A stretch of 33,235 nucleotides of DNA from contig JAIPAJ010000018.1 in NCBI GenBank assembly GCA_021740125.1, forward strand, positions 1 through 33,235. The letters are read 5' to 3'. Origin of the DNA: Leadbetterella sp. (GTDB lineage: Bacteria; Bacteroidota; Bacteroidia; Cytophagales; Spirosomataceae). The translations under genes were made by a program, and so were the position numbers. This document shows, piece after piece, positions 24,905 to 32,651 of the stretch. The notes beneath the pieces were generated by a model that saw only the letters and a list, made by a program, of their open reading frames with translations, ran no database searches and was not told where the DNA came from. Numbering within the stretch: position 1 is the stretch's first letter; each line of letters opens with the position of its first letter.

Positions 24905-26899
24905 ATGAAATCAGTATCACTAACCTTATTGTTCTTTTTTAACGTTTTATTTTGCTTTGCTCAAGTGGAGCATGTTAGTTATTATACAGAAGATTTTGAG
25001 CTTTGTGCACCACAGGCAGCAAAATACTTGGTGAAGTACAAAACAGATCAAAACTCAAAACTTGTAGATAAGATAAAAGTTTACAGAGCAAGCGGAGAGC
25101 TAAGTGCCGATTGGTTTTCAAATGCAGTAGATAAAGTTAATCCGTATGAGAGCCCAATAAATGGGGAGTACAAGTCGTATTACAAAGATGGAACGGTTTA
25201 TCAAAAGACGATGTACAAAAACAATGTTCAGGATGGGTATGATTTCGAGTACTTTGATAATGGTAAAATTAAGATCTCTAGAAACTATAAGAATGGCATC
25301 TTAGATGGAGATTATAAACAATATGATCGCGAAAGCAACCTGTTGAGTGCCGAAAATTTTGTGAATGGTACAGGAACTTTAATTGGTTATTACGAAAATA
25401 ACAACAAAGAAGCTACTATAAGAATGGTGAATGGTAAAAAGGAGGGCTTGTTTAATCTGTTTACTGAAAATGGGAAACTATCATCGCAAGGTACATTTAA
25501 AAACGATTCCTTAGATGGACCTTTTATTCAATATTTTGATGATGGAGAACGTATTAAAAAAATTACATCATACACCCGGGATAGTATTACAGCAATTAGA
25601 TTCGAATGCAACGATTATCAGAAGTGTAAGGTGATTATAGAGAATGATTTTTCTGCACCCAGAATTTCTCAATCGGAGTGGTCATTGAGTAATTATGAAA
25701 ATGCAGAAACAATTAAAGAGGGTTTGTTTATTAATGGTAAAAATAAGTCAGCTAAACTTGGGAATACAGATATTGACTTAAATATTCCATGGATTGAATA
25801 TGAAGACTTTACCATAGAAGCTGAGTTTATTATCAAAGATACTAATACAGAATACGGACTCTATTGGAATGAAAATGAGAGCGAGAACAGCTATAATGGG
25901 TTTGTAATTAATACCCTCAATAAGGGCTACGAGATTGAAAATTTCGACGGCACAATTTTTCTTAAAAATAAAAAGGGAGTATCTGATGTAATTAAGCTTG
26001 GGGTAAATCAAAAAAACACACTCTCAATATCTAAAAAAGGTGTCGATGTATATTATTCTGTGAATGGCATAATTATAGAAAAAGAAGTATATAAAGATTT
26101 TAAATTCAATGGGAAGCGTTTTAGTATCTATATCGCTCCTAAAGATCTAAAACTAAGTTCCAAAATAGTGGCAACGAAATATATTTTTAGAGACGACTGG
26201 AGCTATGAGGCTGTGAAGGAAGTTGCTGAAGACGTTTCTAAATCCAATTCATACAGCTATTCGGGTAATGGCTCGGGTTTTTATTTGAATGGTGATGGAT
26301 ACATTGCAACCAATTACCATGTAGTTGAAAACTCTAAAGAGTTAGAAGTAGAGACAATAGTGAATGGGGAGGTTGAGACCTTTAAAGCAGAAGTGGTGAA
26401 AGTAGACAAGCAAATAGACTTAGCCGTCATCAAAATTGTAGATCCTAAATTTAAAAAATTCCAAGACCTGCCTTATAATTTCAATGTGGAGTTGAGGCCA
26501 TTGGGTACATCTGTTTATATTTTGGGTTATCCATTTAGCTCTGTACTAAGCAGAGAGGTGAAATATACAAATGGTGCTATTAGTGCCAATGCAGGAATCA
26601 AAGATGAGGTGGCTACGTATCAAATATCTGCTCCTGTTCAGCCGGGGAATAGCGGCGGGCCTGTTTTTGATGATCAAGGGAATCTTGTTGCTGTGGTGGT
26701 TGCTACCTTAGACAAAGAGATATTCAGTCAAGCTGAAAATGTTAATTTCGCCATTAAAACCCCCTACCTTAAAAGCTTAATTGATATTTTGCCGGAGAAA
26801 ATTAGCCTGCCGCATAGTACTGTTTTAGCGGGCAAGCCAATGATTGATCAGATTTCGGTAATGAAAAAGTATGTGGTGAAAATTTCTACTAAGGAATAA
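24905..26899 (+). CDS. Secreted MORN-repeat / trypsin-like serine protease
   Basis: 664 residues with a signal peptide (SVSLTLLFFFNVLFCFA). Residues about 70-240 hold MORN-variant repeats (NGEYKSYYKDGTVYQ, DGYDFEYFDNGKI, DGDYKQYDRESNL, DGPFIQYFDDGERI). A middle region (about 250-430) is a lectin/LamG-like beta domain. The C-terminal domain is an S1C (DegP-like) protease with triad His472 (NYHVV), Asp505 (IDLAVIK) and Ser583 (GNSGGP), without a PDZ domain. It is probably an envelope protease that senses or docks through the repeats. It follows the TPR gene by 48 bp. Confidence 0.9.
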   Translation: MKSVSLTLLFFFNVLFCFAQVEHVSYYTEDFELCAPQAAKYLVKYKTDQNSKLVDKIKVYRASGELSADWFSNAVDKVNPYESPINGEYKSYYKDGTVYQKTMYKNNVQDGYDFEYFDNGKIKISRNYKNGILDGDYKQYDRESNLLSAENFVNGTGTLIGYYENNNKEATIRMVNGKKEGLFNLFTENGKLSSQGTFKNDSLDGPFIQYFDDGERIKKITSYTRDSITAIRFECNDYQKCKVIIENDFSAPRISQSEWSLSNYENAETIKEGLFINGKNKSAKLGNTDIDLNIPWIEYEDFTIEAEFIIKDTNTEYGLYWNENESENSYNGFVINTLNKGYEIENFDGTIFLKNKKGVSDVIKLGVNQKNTLSISKKGVDVYYSVNGIIIEKEVYKDFKFNGKRFSIYIAPKDLKLSSKIVATKYIFRDDWSYEAVKEVAEDVSKSNSYSYSGNGSGFYLNGDGYIATNYHVVENSKELEVETIVNGEVETFKAEVVKVDKQIDLAVIKIVDPKFKKFQDLPYNFNVELRPLGTSVYILGYPFSSVLSREVKYTNGAISANAGIKDEVATYQISAPVQPGNSGGPVFDDQGNLVAVVVATLDKEIFSQAENVNFAIKTPYLKSLIDILPEKISLPHSTVLAGKPMIDQISVMKKYVVKISTKE

Positions 26900-26903
26900 T
26901 TAA

Positions 26904-27341
26904 ATGAGAATAATTAAAAAAATTGGCCATTGGATTTTATTTATAATTGGGAGCTATATTGGTTTAAGTATAGTACTTGCCATAGCAACCCTTTTACCCA
27001 TATATGTGGGAGCATGGCTCTTCACGTTTAGTAATTTTTGGTTCTTTGTAATTGGTAGTTTCCTTTTGACATTTTATTATTTGATAGCTTTTGGGTTACC
27101 AGCATTATTTTTTAATTTTCTGAATGACAAGAAACCTGATTATTGGGTTTCTAATATTCTACTTGTACTCATCTCAGTATACTTTTTTTATATTTTGTTT
27201 ACCATTGTTGCTAAAGTTATTGATCTAAATATAAAGGTGTTTTTTAATTTCAAGGGTATTATTTTTCTGACCACATTGTTACCTGCATATTTGCAGATAT
27301 TGTTTTCTACAATTGTTGTTCCGTTTCTAAAGGAAGATTAG
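26904..27341 (+). CDS. Hypothetical polytopic membrane protein
   Basis: 145 residues, extremely hydrophobic, with four predicted membrane segments (about 9-33, 40-62, 76-100, 113-140). The start is 4 bp after the protease stop, so it belongs to the same operon. No functional motif. It might serve as inner-membrane partner of the exported protease, which is inference from position only. Confidence 0.75.
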   Translation: MRIIKKIGHWILFIIGSYIGLSIVLAIATLLPIYVGAWLFTFSNFWFFVIGSFLLTFYYLIAFGLPALFFNFLNDKKPDYWVSNILLVLISVYFFYILFTIVAKVIDLNIKVFFNFKGIIFLTTLLPAYLQILFSTIVVPFLKED

Positions 27342-27377
27342 TGTTTGTGTACTTAAATTGTATATTGTAAGTGAGTT

Positions 27378-28139
27378 ATGAAGAAATCAACAATTACCCT
27401 CACAGCCTTATTAATTGGCCTAACTCAAATAAGTTATGCCCAACAATTCAGTTTTACGGAATTATTGACCATGTCAAAATCTCAAAGAAATTTTGAGCAG
27501 AGAATGATTGCAATTGGAAATGATCTTATAGAAAAACATCATTCTGAGAACTATACATATTCGACTAAAAATGGTGATTGGGGTAGTTGCGATTTGATTC
27601 CAACCGATGATGTGAAAATGCAGGCTATATACAAATTCACAGACGGCACCATCATGTCTGAAACAGGATTAGATAGTATGTACACAAAAGAACAACGTAA
27701 CGACTTGCTTGAATCAGATGCAGTAAAGTTGGTAGAAGGCCCACAAAATAAGTACAAATATATACCCAATCTAGAAACCTATAGTTTTGACACGGCGTTG
27801 CAATCTGATTTTGCTAAAAATTATGATAGAATTGAAGAATCTTATTATACACACTATAGGCATGTACAAATGAAATATTTAAAAAAGGGTATAGGGCCTG
27901 CCACCTACTCCAACTCTTTAATGGTTACTCTAACTAATAATGCTGATTATAAAAATTTAGTAAAACAAATACAAATAAAGTGCGAATTCGGAGGGATAAT
28001 AAATCAAATGATGTGCTTCACTTATCTAGACCCTATTACTGAAAAACTTTGTGGTATTCAAGCTTTCACAAGTCAGTTCCAAGGTGTTTTAAGCTATCAC
28101 ATCAATATTTATTGGAATGAGTGGAAGAGGGTCAATTAG
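27378..28139 (+). CDS. Secreted hypothetical protein
   Basis: 253 residues with a signal peptide (TLTALLIGLTQISYAQ). The mature region begins QQFSFTELLTMSKSQRNFEQ, similar in plan to the secreted protein at 3760. It continues as mixed alpha/beta with Tyr- and Lys-rich strands. Two cysteines in the C-terminal third (IKCEFGG, MMCFTYL) may form a disulfide. No catalytic motif. The start is 36 bp after the preceding membrane protein, so probably the last of that operon. Function unknown. Confidence 0.75.
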   Translation: MKKSTITLTALLIGLTQISYAQQFSFTELLTMSKSQRNFEQRMIAIGNDLIEKHHSENYTYSTKNGDWGSCDLIPTDDVKMQAIYKFTDGTIMSETGLDSMYTKEQRNDLLESDAVKLVEGPQNKYKYIPNLETYSFDTALQSDFAKNYDRIEESYYTHYRHVQMKYLKKGIGPATYSNSLMVTLTNNADYKNLVKQIQIKCEFGGIINQMMCFTYLDPITEKLCGIQAFTSQFQGVLSYHINIYWNEWKRVN

Positions 28140-28173
28140 ATTTGCTCATATCACAAGCTATATTTTAGAAGCA

Positions 28174-28389
28174 ATGAAATTTAACCCACTCACCAAAGAA
28201 GTTTACACCGATCAAGACGAATTCATCAAAAAGATGGATTGCCCCCTCGAGATGAATTGGGCTAACCTAACAATTGGTAATGGTCCCCAAACTATAAACT
28301 GTGCTAGCAAATTCAACACTATTATGCCTACCGGGAAGGTGCCGGTAGTATTTGCTAAACCCATCAAACTCACAAAAAATGACACTTAA
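28174..28389 (+). CDS. Small hypothetical protein
   Basis: 71 residues from ATG 28174. The frame is open further up but that part overlaps the previous gene and looks non-coding. A helix start (MKFNPLTKEVYTDQ), then KKMDCPLEMNWANL and a Cys-containing INCASKF. The spacing of the two Cys and the Trp suggests a small compact fold. Its 3' end overlaps the next gene by 11 bp. Short cytosolic proteins in this position often come with toxins or immunity pairs; no such pair is demonstrated. Confidence 0.55.
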   Translation: MKFNPLTKEVYTDQDEFIKKMDCPLEMNWANLTIGNGPQTINCASKFNTIMPTGKVPVVFAKPIKLTKNDT

Positions 28390-28690
28390 AGAATTATTAA
28401 AAAAAGATTTTGACGCTGATTTAGAAATTTCCGGAGGATTTGGAAATAGTATTGATAATTGTATAATTATTCATAAAACGGATAAAAACGATTATGTAGG
28501 CACAGAATATTATATTCTTGAATGTTTAGGAATTGGCAGAGGTATTGAGTGGAAAAGGATAGAGCAATCGTTACTAAACGATAAAAATAGAATGATAGAT
28601 AAATTGAAAATTGAAACAACGCAGTTGACGGATACCGAGATAATCACACAAATTGAAAATTATTATTTCGACATAACCGAATGTTACTAA
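28379..28690 (+). CDS. Hypothetical cytosolic protein
   Basis: 103 residues from ATG 28379. Begins with a charged helix (LKELLKKDFDAD), then beta strands containing NCIIIHKTDKNDYVGTEYYI and a helical C-terminus. It resembles small immunity-like or scaffold proteins in composition, but I cannot name a family. It overlaps the previous gene by 11 bp; the next gene starts 37 bp later. Confidence 0.62.
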   Translation: MTLKELLKKDFDADLEISGGFGNSIDNCIIIHKTDKNDYVGTEYYILECLGIGRGIEWKRIEQSLLNDKNRMIDKLKIETTQLTDTEIITQIENYYFDITECY

Positions 28691-28726
28691 ATCTGTAGAT
28701 ATCAATATACCAATCATTTAATTTAC

Positions 28727-29236
28727 ATGACCGCACAATCATTCGAAAGACTCCTTTTTGAGGGGAAAGAGTACGGAATGGCTGATGAGCCTCTTTACTT
28801 TTATTTGCAAAAAAGAAAGGATATTCAATTTACTCGTCCTACAACCGCATGTTGGCGGGGATATTATGGCAGATGGGAAATTAGAGATAATAAATTATTC
28901 CTCGTGGATCTTGAAGCATATTTGCCAGGCTTTACCGTAGTAGGAATTGACTATGTATTTTCGAAGCCAGGGCCAATATTTGCCGATTGGTTTAGCAGAG
29001 ATATAAGAATCCCTTTAGGTGAATTATTAGAGTATGTACATATGGGCTATTCATCCACCTATGAAAAAGACATGTTTCTTGAATTCCAAAATGGAGTCTT
29101 AATAAATCGTACCGTAGTAGATAATTACGAAGACTATACAAAGCGTAAGGCTGAAGGTAGGGGCAGACGGGGGGTATTTATTGAAGAAGAAATAGAGGTA
29201 AAGAAAACGTTTTGGCAACGCCTTCTTGGGAAATAA
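28727..29236 (+). CDS. Hypothetical cytosolic protein
   Basis: 169 residues. A recurring pattern of strand plus turn (CWRGYYGRWEIRDNKLFLVDLEAY, written here only in part, then IRIPLGELLEYVHMGYSSTYEK) suggests a beta-rich domain. Similar proteins are common in many bacteria as stand-alone unknowns. The C-terminal 40 residues are basic and helical (KRKAEGRGRRGVF). The gene is the last rightward one; it ends 10 bp from the stop of the convergent HTH gene. Function unknown. Confidence 0.65.
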   Translation: MTAQSFERLLFEGKEYGMADEPLYFYLQKRKDIQFTRPTTACWRGYYGRWEIRDNKLFLVDLEAYLPGFTVVGIDYVFSKPGPIFADWFSRDIRIPLGELLEYVHMGYSSTYEKDMFLEFQNGVLINRTVVDNYEDYTKRKAEGRGRRGVFIEEEIEVKKTFWQRLLGK

Positions 29237-29246
29237 AAACTAACAG

Positions 29247-29573
29247 TTAATTCCCCCTCACCCTCATCTCATTCAACGCATCCTCAATATCGGTAAACTT
29301 ATAAAGCACCTTGCCACCTAGGCGGTGACCTTTAATTTTTCCCTCTTTGGTCATTTTGCCAAGAGTAGGTAAGGAGAGGTGCAGTAAATCAGCAGTCTCA
29401 GTACGTGTATAATAAGGTTTGGGAGTAGTTGCAGGGTTTGGAGCCGGCTGACTAAGCGTTACCCCCAGCGTGCTCTCAATACACTCTTTAATTAAATCTC
29501 GAAGTTCTTGTTCTTCAAAATTAGTGAATACCTGTTTCTGGGAGCGGCTCGTAAAATTCTTCGTATCTAGCAT
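29247..29573 (-). CDS. Excisionase-type helix-turn-helix protein
   Basis: 108 residues. The C-terminal half is an HTH_17/MerR-like winged helix: YYTRTETADLLHLSLPTLGK, then EGKIKGHRLGGKVLYKF. Such proteins serve as excisionase or directionality factors, or as mobile element regulators. The N-terminal half is a charged helix. It is downstream of the integrase on the same strand, 168 bp away. The intergenic region holds a perfect hairpin and a third inverted arm that might be its binding site. It would bend att DNA and favour excision; this is inferred from family and position. Confidence 0.8.
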   Translation of the reverse strand: MLDTKNFTSRSQKQVFTNFEEQELRDLIKECIESTLGVTLSQPAPNPATTPKPYYTRTETADLLHLSLPTLGKMTKEGKIKGHRLGGKVLYKFTDIEDALNEMRVRGN

Positions 29574-29636
29574 GTAATCTTTTTTAGCTGTTTCAACTAT
29601 CTTAAAAATAGCTGCTTAAAACTTCACTTCCGATTC

Positions 29637-29658
29637 GTGTTTTCCACAAGGAAAACAC
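29637..29658. repeat. Perfect inverted repeat upstream of the excisionase gene
   Basis: GTGTTTTCC 29637-29645 and GGAAAACAC 29650-29658 around ACAA. TTGTGGAAAA at 29718-29727 is a further inverted copy of TTTTCCACAA at 29640-29649. Possible operator or Xis/Int site. Confidence 0.5.
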
Positions 29659-29741
29659 CTAAATGCGATTCAGCTATATAAACAGTAGTTAATAGTCTGA
29701 TATACAAGAATATATGCTTGTGGAAAATCGAGAAAAATAAT

Positions 29742-31052
29742 TTAGCTCACCACTTTCATAGCCTGGCGCTGTACAATTTCACGCATTTGCACCGCATGCT
29801 CTTTTGGGGTAACCTTAATATACTGCAAGAAACTCTTCTCGGTAGTATGTGAAGTAATGGCCATGATAGTGTACGAAGGAACGCCGAGCAAATACATATT
29901 CGTTGCAAAACTTCTACGAGCCGTATGCGTACTAATTAAGGTGTATTTGGGAACGTTCTGAATAATCTCTTTGCCCTTTTTGGTAATTCGAGTTTGCTCC
30001 AAGTCTGTAAAGCCAGCTATCTGGCCAATTTCTTTCAGGTATAGATTCATCTTTTGATTGCTCATACTAGGAGGCAGCTGGTTGTCCGTTAAATCGGCAT
30101 AACGCTTTCTAATTTGCTTCAACTGGTCGAAAACAGGGATGACCACCTTGCGTCTCGTTTTCTGTGTTTCAATTTCGATGTATTCCTCCCCATTATCTAG
30201 TATAAAACATTCCTTAGCAAGATTATTAAAATCGCTGAAACGCAATCCCGTAAAACAGCCCACCAAAAATAAATCACGCACCCGCTCTAGTCGAGTATTT
30301 TTTGAGAGGTCGAGTTTTAATAAGGTGTCCAATTCTTCTACACTCAAATAAATCGAATCCACCGATTCTCGAGCAACTCGAAAGCGCTTGCTCTTAAAAT
30401 CGAAGCTTGTATTTATGCCCCGTTCTGTGGCTTCGTTTAAAAAGGTTTTAAGCGTTTTAATATGCTTGCCCACCGTGTTGGTCGCAAAGTTGTGCTCAAC
30501 AGATAAGTATTGGGTAAAATCTAAGTAGAACTCATAGGTAATATCTTCGAAATTAAGCTTACGCCTTTTGCTTAACGCAAATTCTTTCAGCAAATCTAGG
30601 GTGCGTTGGTACACTACAAAGGAAGCATTAGAGAGCGGCTTGCCAGTCTTGGCATTTAAGCGCCCACGAGCATCTTCAATAAACTGTTCAATAAAGCCGA
30701 AGAGATTTTCCTCGGTTTGCACAACAATAGTTTTATCGGGAGATAATACATCTTTAAATAAACTCCTTAGTATTGCCGGAGCAGGTTGTTGTTGCCCGTG
30801 GTCGTTTAGATAGCCGCGGTAAATATTCATACAAAACGATGCAATATTTACCAGACGCTGGTTAAATTCTGGAAAGGTTTCAAACGATCTATTTTGTTTT
30901 GCCCGCTGATTGTTGGGATCCCAATACTTGGCTTCTATTTTATCTACGGCACCCACCTTAAAGCGTTCGCCGGCATAAGAGAAATACAATAACACGGAAC
31001 AAGGCGCATCGGCCTTGGTAGCTTTACGGAGATAGAAATTAACTTCGGCCAT
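29742..31052 (-). CDS. Tyrosine recombinase (site-specific integrase)
   Basis: 436 residues. An N-terminal Arm-DBD (about 1-85, NFYLRKATKADAPCSVLLYF) is followed by a SAM-like core-binding domain (about 105-215) and the catalytic domain. Catalytic residues: Arg271 (TGLRFSDF), the beta-hairpin Lys near 295 (QKTRRK), His376 and Arg379 (HTARRSF), His402 (ITSHTT) and Tyr411 (FLQYIKV). It catalyses recombination between attP and tRNA-Asp attB to integrate or excise the island. It sits next to attR, reading inward. The GGGGACA tandem repeat at 31087 lies in its promoter region, so binding there could also regulate its expression. Confidence 0.95.
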   Translation of the reverse strand: MAEVNFYLRKATKADAPCSVLLYFSYAGERFKVGAVDKIEAKYWDPNNQRAKQNRSFETFPEFNQRLVNIASFCMNIYRGYLNDHGQQQPAPAILRSLFKDVLSPDKTIVVQTEENLFGFIEQFIEDARGRLNAKTGKPLSNASFVVYQRTLDLLKEFALSKRRKLNFEDITYEFYLDFTQYLSVEHNFATNTVGKHIKTLKTFLNEATERGINTSFDFKSKRFRVARESVDSIYLSVEELDTLLKLDLSKNTRLERVRDLFLVGCFTGLRFSDFNNLAKECFILDNGEEYIEIETQKTRRKVVIPVFDQLKQIRKRYADLTDNQLPPSMSNQKMNLYLKEIGQIAGFTDLEQTRITKKGKEIIQNVPKYTLISTHTARRSFATNMYLLGVPSYTIMAITSHTTEKSFLQYIKVTPKEHAVQMREIVQRQAMKVVS

Positions 31053-31086
31053 AGTGCGTAAATGAGTATAAAGTAAAGATATAAAT

Positions 31087-31107
31087 TTGGGGACACTTTT
31101 GGGGACA
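31087..31107. repeat. Tandem GGGGACA repeat, right end (candidate integrase site)
   Basis: GGGGACA at 31089-31095 and 31101-31107, the same 21-bp block as at 1299-1319, same orientation. It lies 35 bp upstream of the integrase start codon. It probably serves integrase binding and possibly autoregulation. Confidence 0.6.
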
Positions 31108-31222
31108 CTTTTTTGTAATATTGTTTACTTTATCCATATTTGCTTTACTCAATAATTTACAATAAAGCGCATAAAAGCCTATTATTTACCTTATTTTACT
31201 CAAAACGTATAATTAGGTTCCG

Positions 31223-31259
31223 GTCCCGTCCGGTCCGCAAAAAACAAAAGAAAACCCTT
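31223..31259. repeat. attR direct repeat
   Basis: Copy of the tRNA-Asp 3' end and of the terminator's left arm (36 of 37 match to 1228-1264). No complete tRNA precedes it here, as expected at the distal end of an integrated element. Confidence 0.9.
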
Positions 31260-31284
31260 TCCGAAATTTCGGGGAGGGTTTTTT
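31251..31284 (+). terminator. Original tRNA-Asp terminator
   Basis: AAAACCCTTTCCGAAA at 31251-31266 pairs with TTTCGG..AGGGTTTT directly after it, with G-U pairs, then T. It is now orphaned by the island. It still can terminate transcription leaving the island's right end. Confidence 0.75.
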
Positions 31285-31369
31285 GATTTATGGTGTGTTA
31301 AGGACTATCTGGGATAGGGGTCAGCTTGGGCAAAGACAAGATGATTTTTAGACAAGCAGTTTCTTCATC

Positions 31370-32209
31370 TTAATTCGCATCTACCTTATCTTCCAACACC
31401 GTTTGCAAACTTTCCGATAAGTTGCTTAAGATATCGTAGCCGGTGGCTTGCTCTATGGCATTGACCGAGGTAAGGTAATTGCGCCAGTTAGAAGATATAC
31501 TTTGACTGTTGGGCGTATTCACGGCAATAACCCGAGTGCTGGAGTTCATACGAGCCAAATCGTTATTCCCTTGCGGAATCACCACTAATACTTTCCAAAT
31601 GTATGCCGGTACCACAATTCGCCCTTGATCGATGGTAGTGGCATAGCCATTGCTACCCGTACCGCCACTTCCATACGTCCCCATAACGATGTATACTTCA
31701 TTGCCAGCGGAATCGAGCGTGCGGGCATAATCTTCTAGGTTGGCCCAAGTTTGTCGGTTATTGTTGGGTGCTTGCGGAATCATATTGGTCATGAGAAACG
31801 TAGCCGAGTTAGCCGCCACCGAACTGGTCCGATCTGCCGAAGGGCAATTGTGTCCACGGTCGAAACCTGAACCGCTGTAACTGCTGTCGTCTACCTTATA
31901 CCAGCTGCTAGGTAAATTCGTATCGGGTCTAAAATCATCTTGTCTATCTGTCGTGCCTATATCATTGGCATCGAGATGCCAACTCACCCAATTGGCTATG
32001 CGGGTGCTGTTGTTGTAGGAGAGTATGTAATAGCCTTTGTCTAAAAGGTAATTATTAGAATTGCTTGTAGCTGCTTGGCTTGGGTTACCCAAGAGCATAT
32101 TGCCATTGTCTGCAAAGTTGCTTGGCGATACCGTACTAGGTTTGCTACACGCTAGAAAAACTAGGGTGCTCAGTAGTACACTTCTATAAAAATGCTTGGG
32201 TGCGAACAT
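31370..32209 (-). CDS. DNA/RNA non-specific endonuclease lipoprotein (chromosomal copy)
   Basis: 279 residues. Lipoprotein signal (FLACS, Cys21). NUC-family motifs are identical to those of the island copy at 4543: DRGH 117-120, TNMIPQ 141-146, N149-N151 and E159. About 94% identity over the full length (16 differences by my count, among them G102S, V166D and R246L). It lies outside attR and is therefore probably the resident copy, with the island copy derived from the same or a related strain. A hairpin (32239-32265) lies 30 bp upstream. The upstream genes on the same strand are a lipoprotein and a PEGA protein rather than the secreted gene of the island cassette. The island's small basic lipoprotein partner is absent here. 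Confidence 0.93.
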   Translation of the reverse strand: MFAPKHFYRSVLLSTLVFLACSKPSTVSPSNFADNGNMLLGNPSQAATSNSNNYLLDKGYYILSYNNSTRIANWVSWHLDANDIGTTDRQDDFRPDTNLPSSWYKVDDSSYSGSGFDRGHNCPSADRTSSVAANSATFLMTNMIPQAPNNNRQTWANLEDYARTLDSAGNEVYIVMGTYGSGGTGSNGYATTIDQGRIVVPAYIWKVLVVIPQGNNDLARMNSSTRVIAVNTPNSQSISSNWRNYLTSVNAIEQATGYDILSNLSESLQTVLEDKVDAN

Positions 32210-32238
32210 GTTTTAAATATCGGGTTTTATTTTAAAAG

Positions 32239-32265
32239 AAAACCCCGGTGCATTACCGGGGTTTT
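32239..32265. terminator. Strong hairpin between lipoprotein gene and nuclease
   Basis: Perfect 11-bp stem: AAAACCCCGGT 32239-32249 with ACCGGGGTTTT 32255-32265, loop GCATT. GGGTTTT at 32222-32228 on the nuclease side can pair with the same AAAACCC strand, giving mutually exclusive hairpins as in an attenuator. Counterpart of 5413-5438. Confidence 0.65.
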
Positions 32266-32304
32266 CTCAACTTAACACTAGATAAACTAAACCACAACTA
32301 AGTA

Positions 32305-32646
32305 TTAATAATCGCCACTAACCGTAGCAATAGTATAGCCTCCAACACTTGTATTCTCCGCTATAATTTTTCCATTGATTAAAATCCGAACAGTTACATT
32401 ACCTGACGAACGATTGTTTTGAGCTGACACATAAAGCCATCTTTTACCTTGTTGAGACCATTTATACGTCCACCCATTTCCTACGTTTGCCCATTGTTGG
32501 GTATTATCATCTGCGTTTTGCAGGGTTACACTATAACTCCCCGAAGTCCCAGTTACCTCGTAACTGTATGATTTTTCTTTAGCACAACTTGCCAAAAGAA
32601 ATGCGGCTATAATCGTGAATACTAAAATTAGTTTAAAATTCTTCAT
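32305..32646 (-). CDS. Small lipoprotein
   Basis: 113 residues. The lipobox AFLLASC places the lipidated Cys at residue 21. The mature part is beta-rich, with VTGTSGSYSVTLQNADD, WANVGNGWTYKW, LYVSAQNN and TVRILINGKI. The pattern resembles small immunoglobulin-like or MmpS-like outer-surface domains. No enzymatic motif. The start is 5 bp after the PEGA gene stop, so both are one transcript. It replaces the secreted protein found at 5473 in the island cassette. Confidence 0.8.
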   Translation of the reverse strand: MKNFKLILVFTIIAAFLLASCAKEKSYSYEVTGTSGSYSVTLQNADDNTQQWANVGNGWTYKWSQQGKRWLYVSAQNNRSSGNVTVRILINGKIIAENTSVGGYTIATVSGDY

Positions 32647-32651
32647 GACTA

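Larger units (their letters stand above)
1228..31259. mobile_element. Integrative genomic island (~30 kb) in tRNA-Asp
   Basis: Bounded by 37-bp direct repeats (1228-1264 and 31223-31259, one mismatch) that contain the 3' end of tRNA-Asp. An integrase and an excisionase-type gene lie just inside the right end, both reading leftward. The interior looks AT-richer than prfA by eye (not computed). It carries restriction systems, unknown small genes and secreted proteins. I see no conjugation, relaxase, replication or phage structural genes, so it looks like a cargo/defence island that is site-specifically mobilised rather than self-transmissible. Confidence 0.88.

Noticed and set aside
1228-31259. 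Prophage
   Set aside because: No capsid, terminase, portal, tail or lysis genes are visible; the only shared feature is the recombinase.
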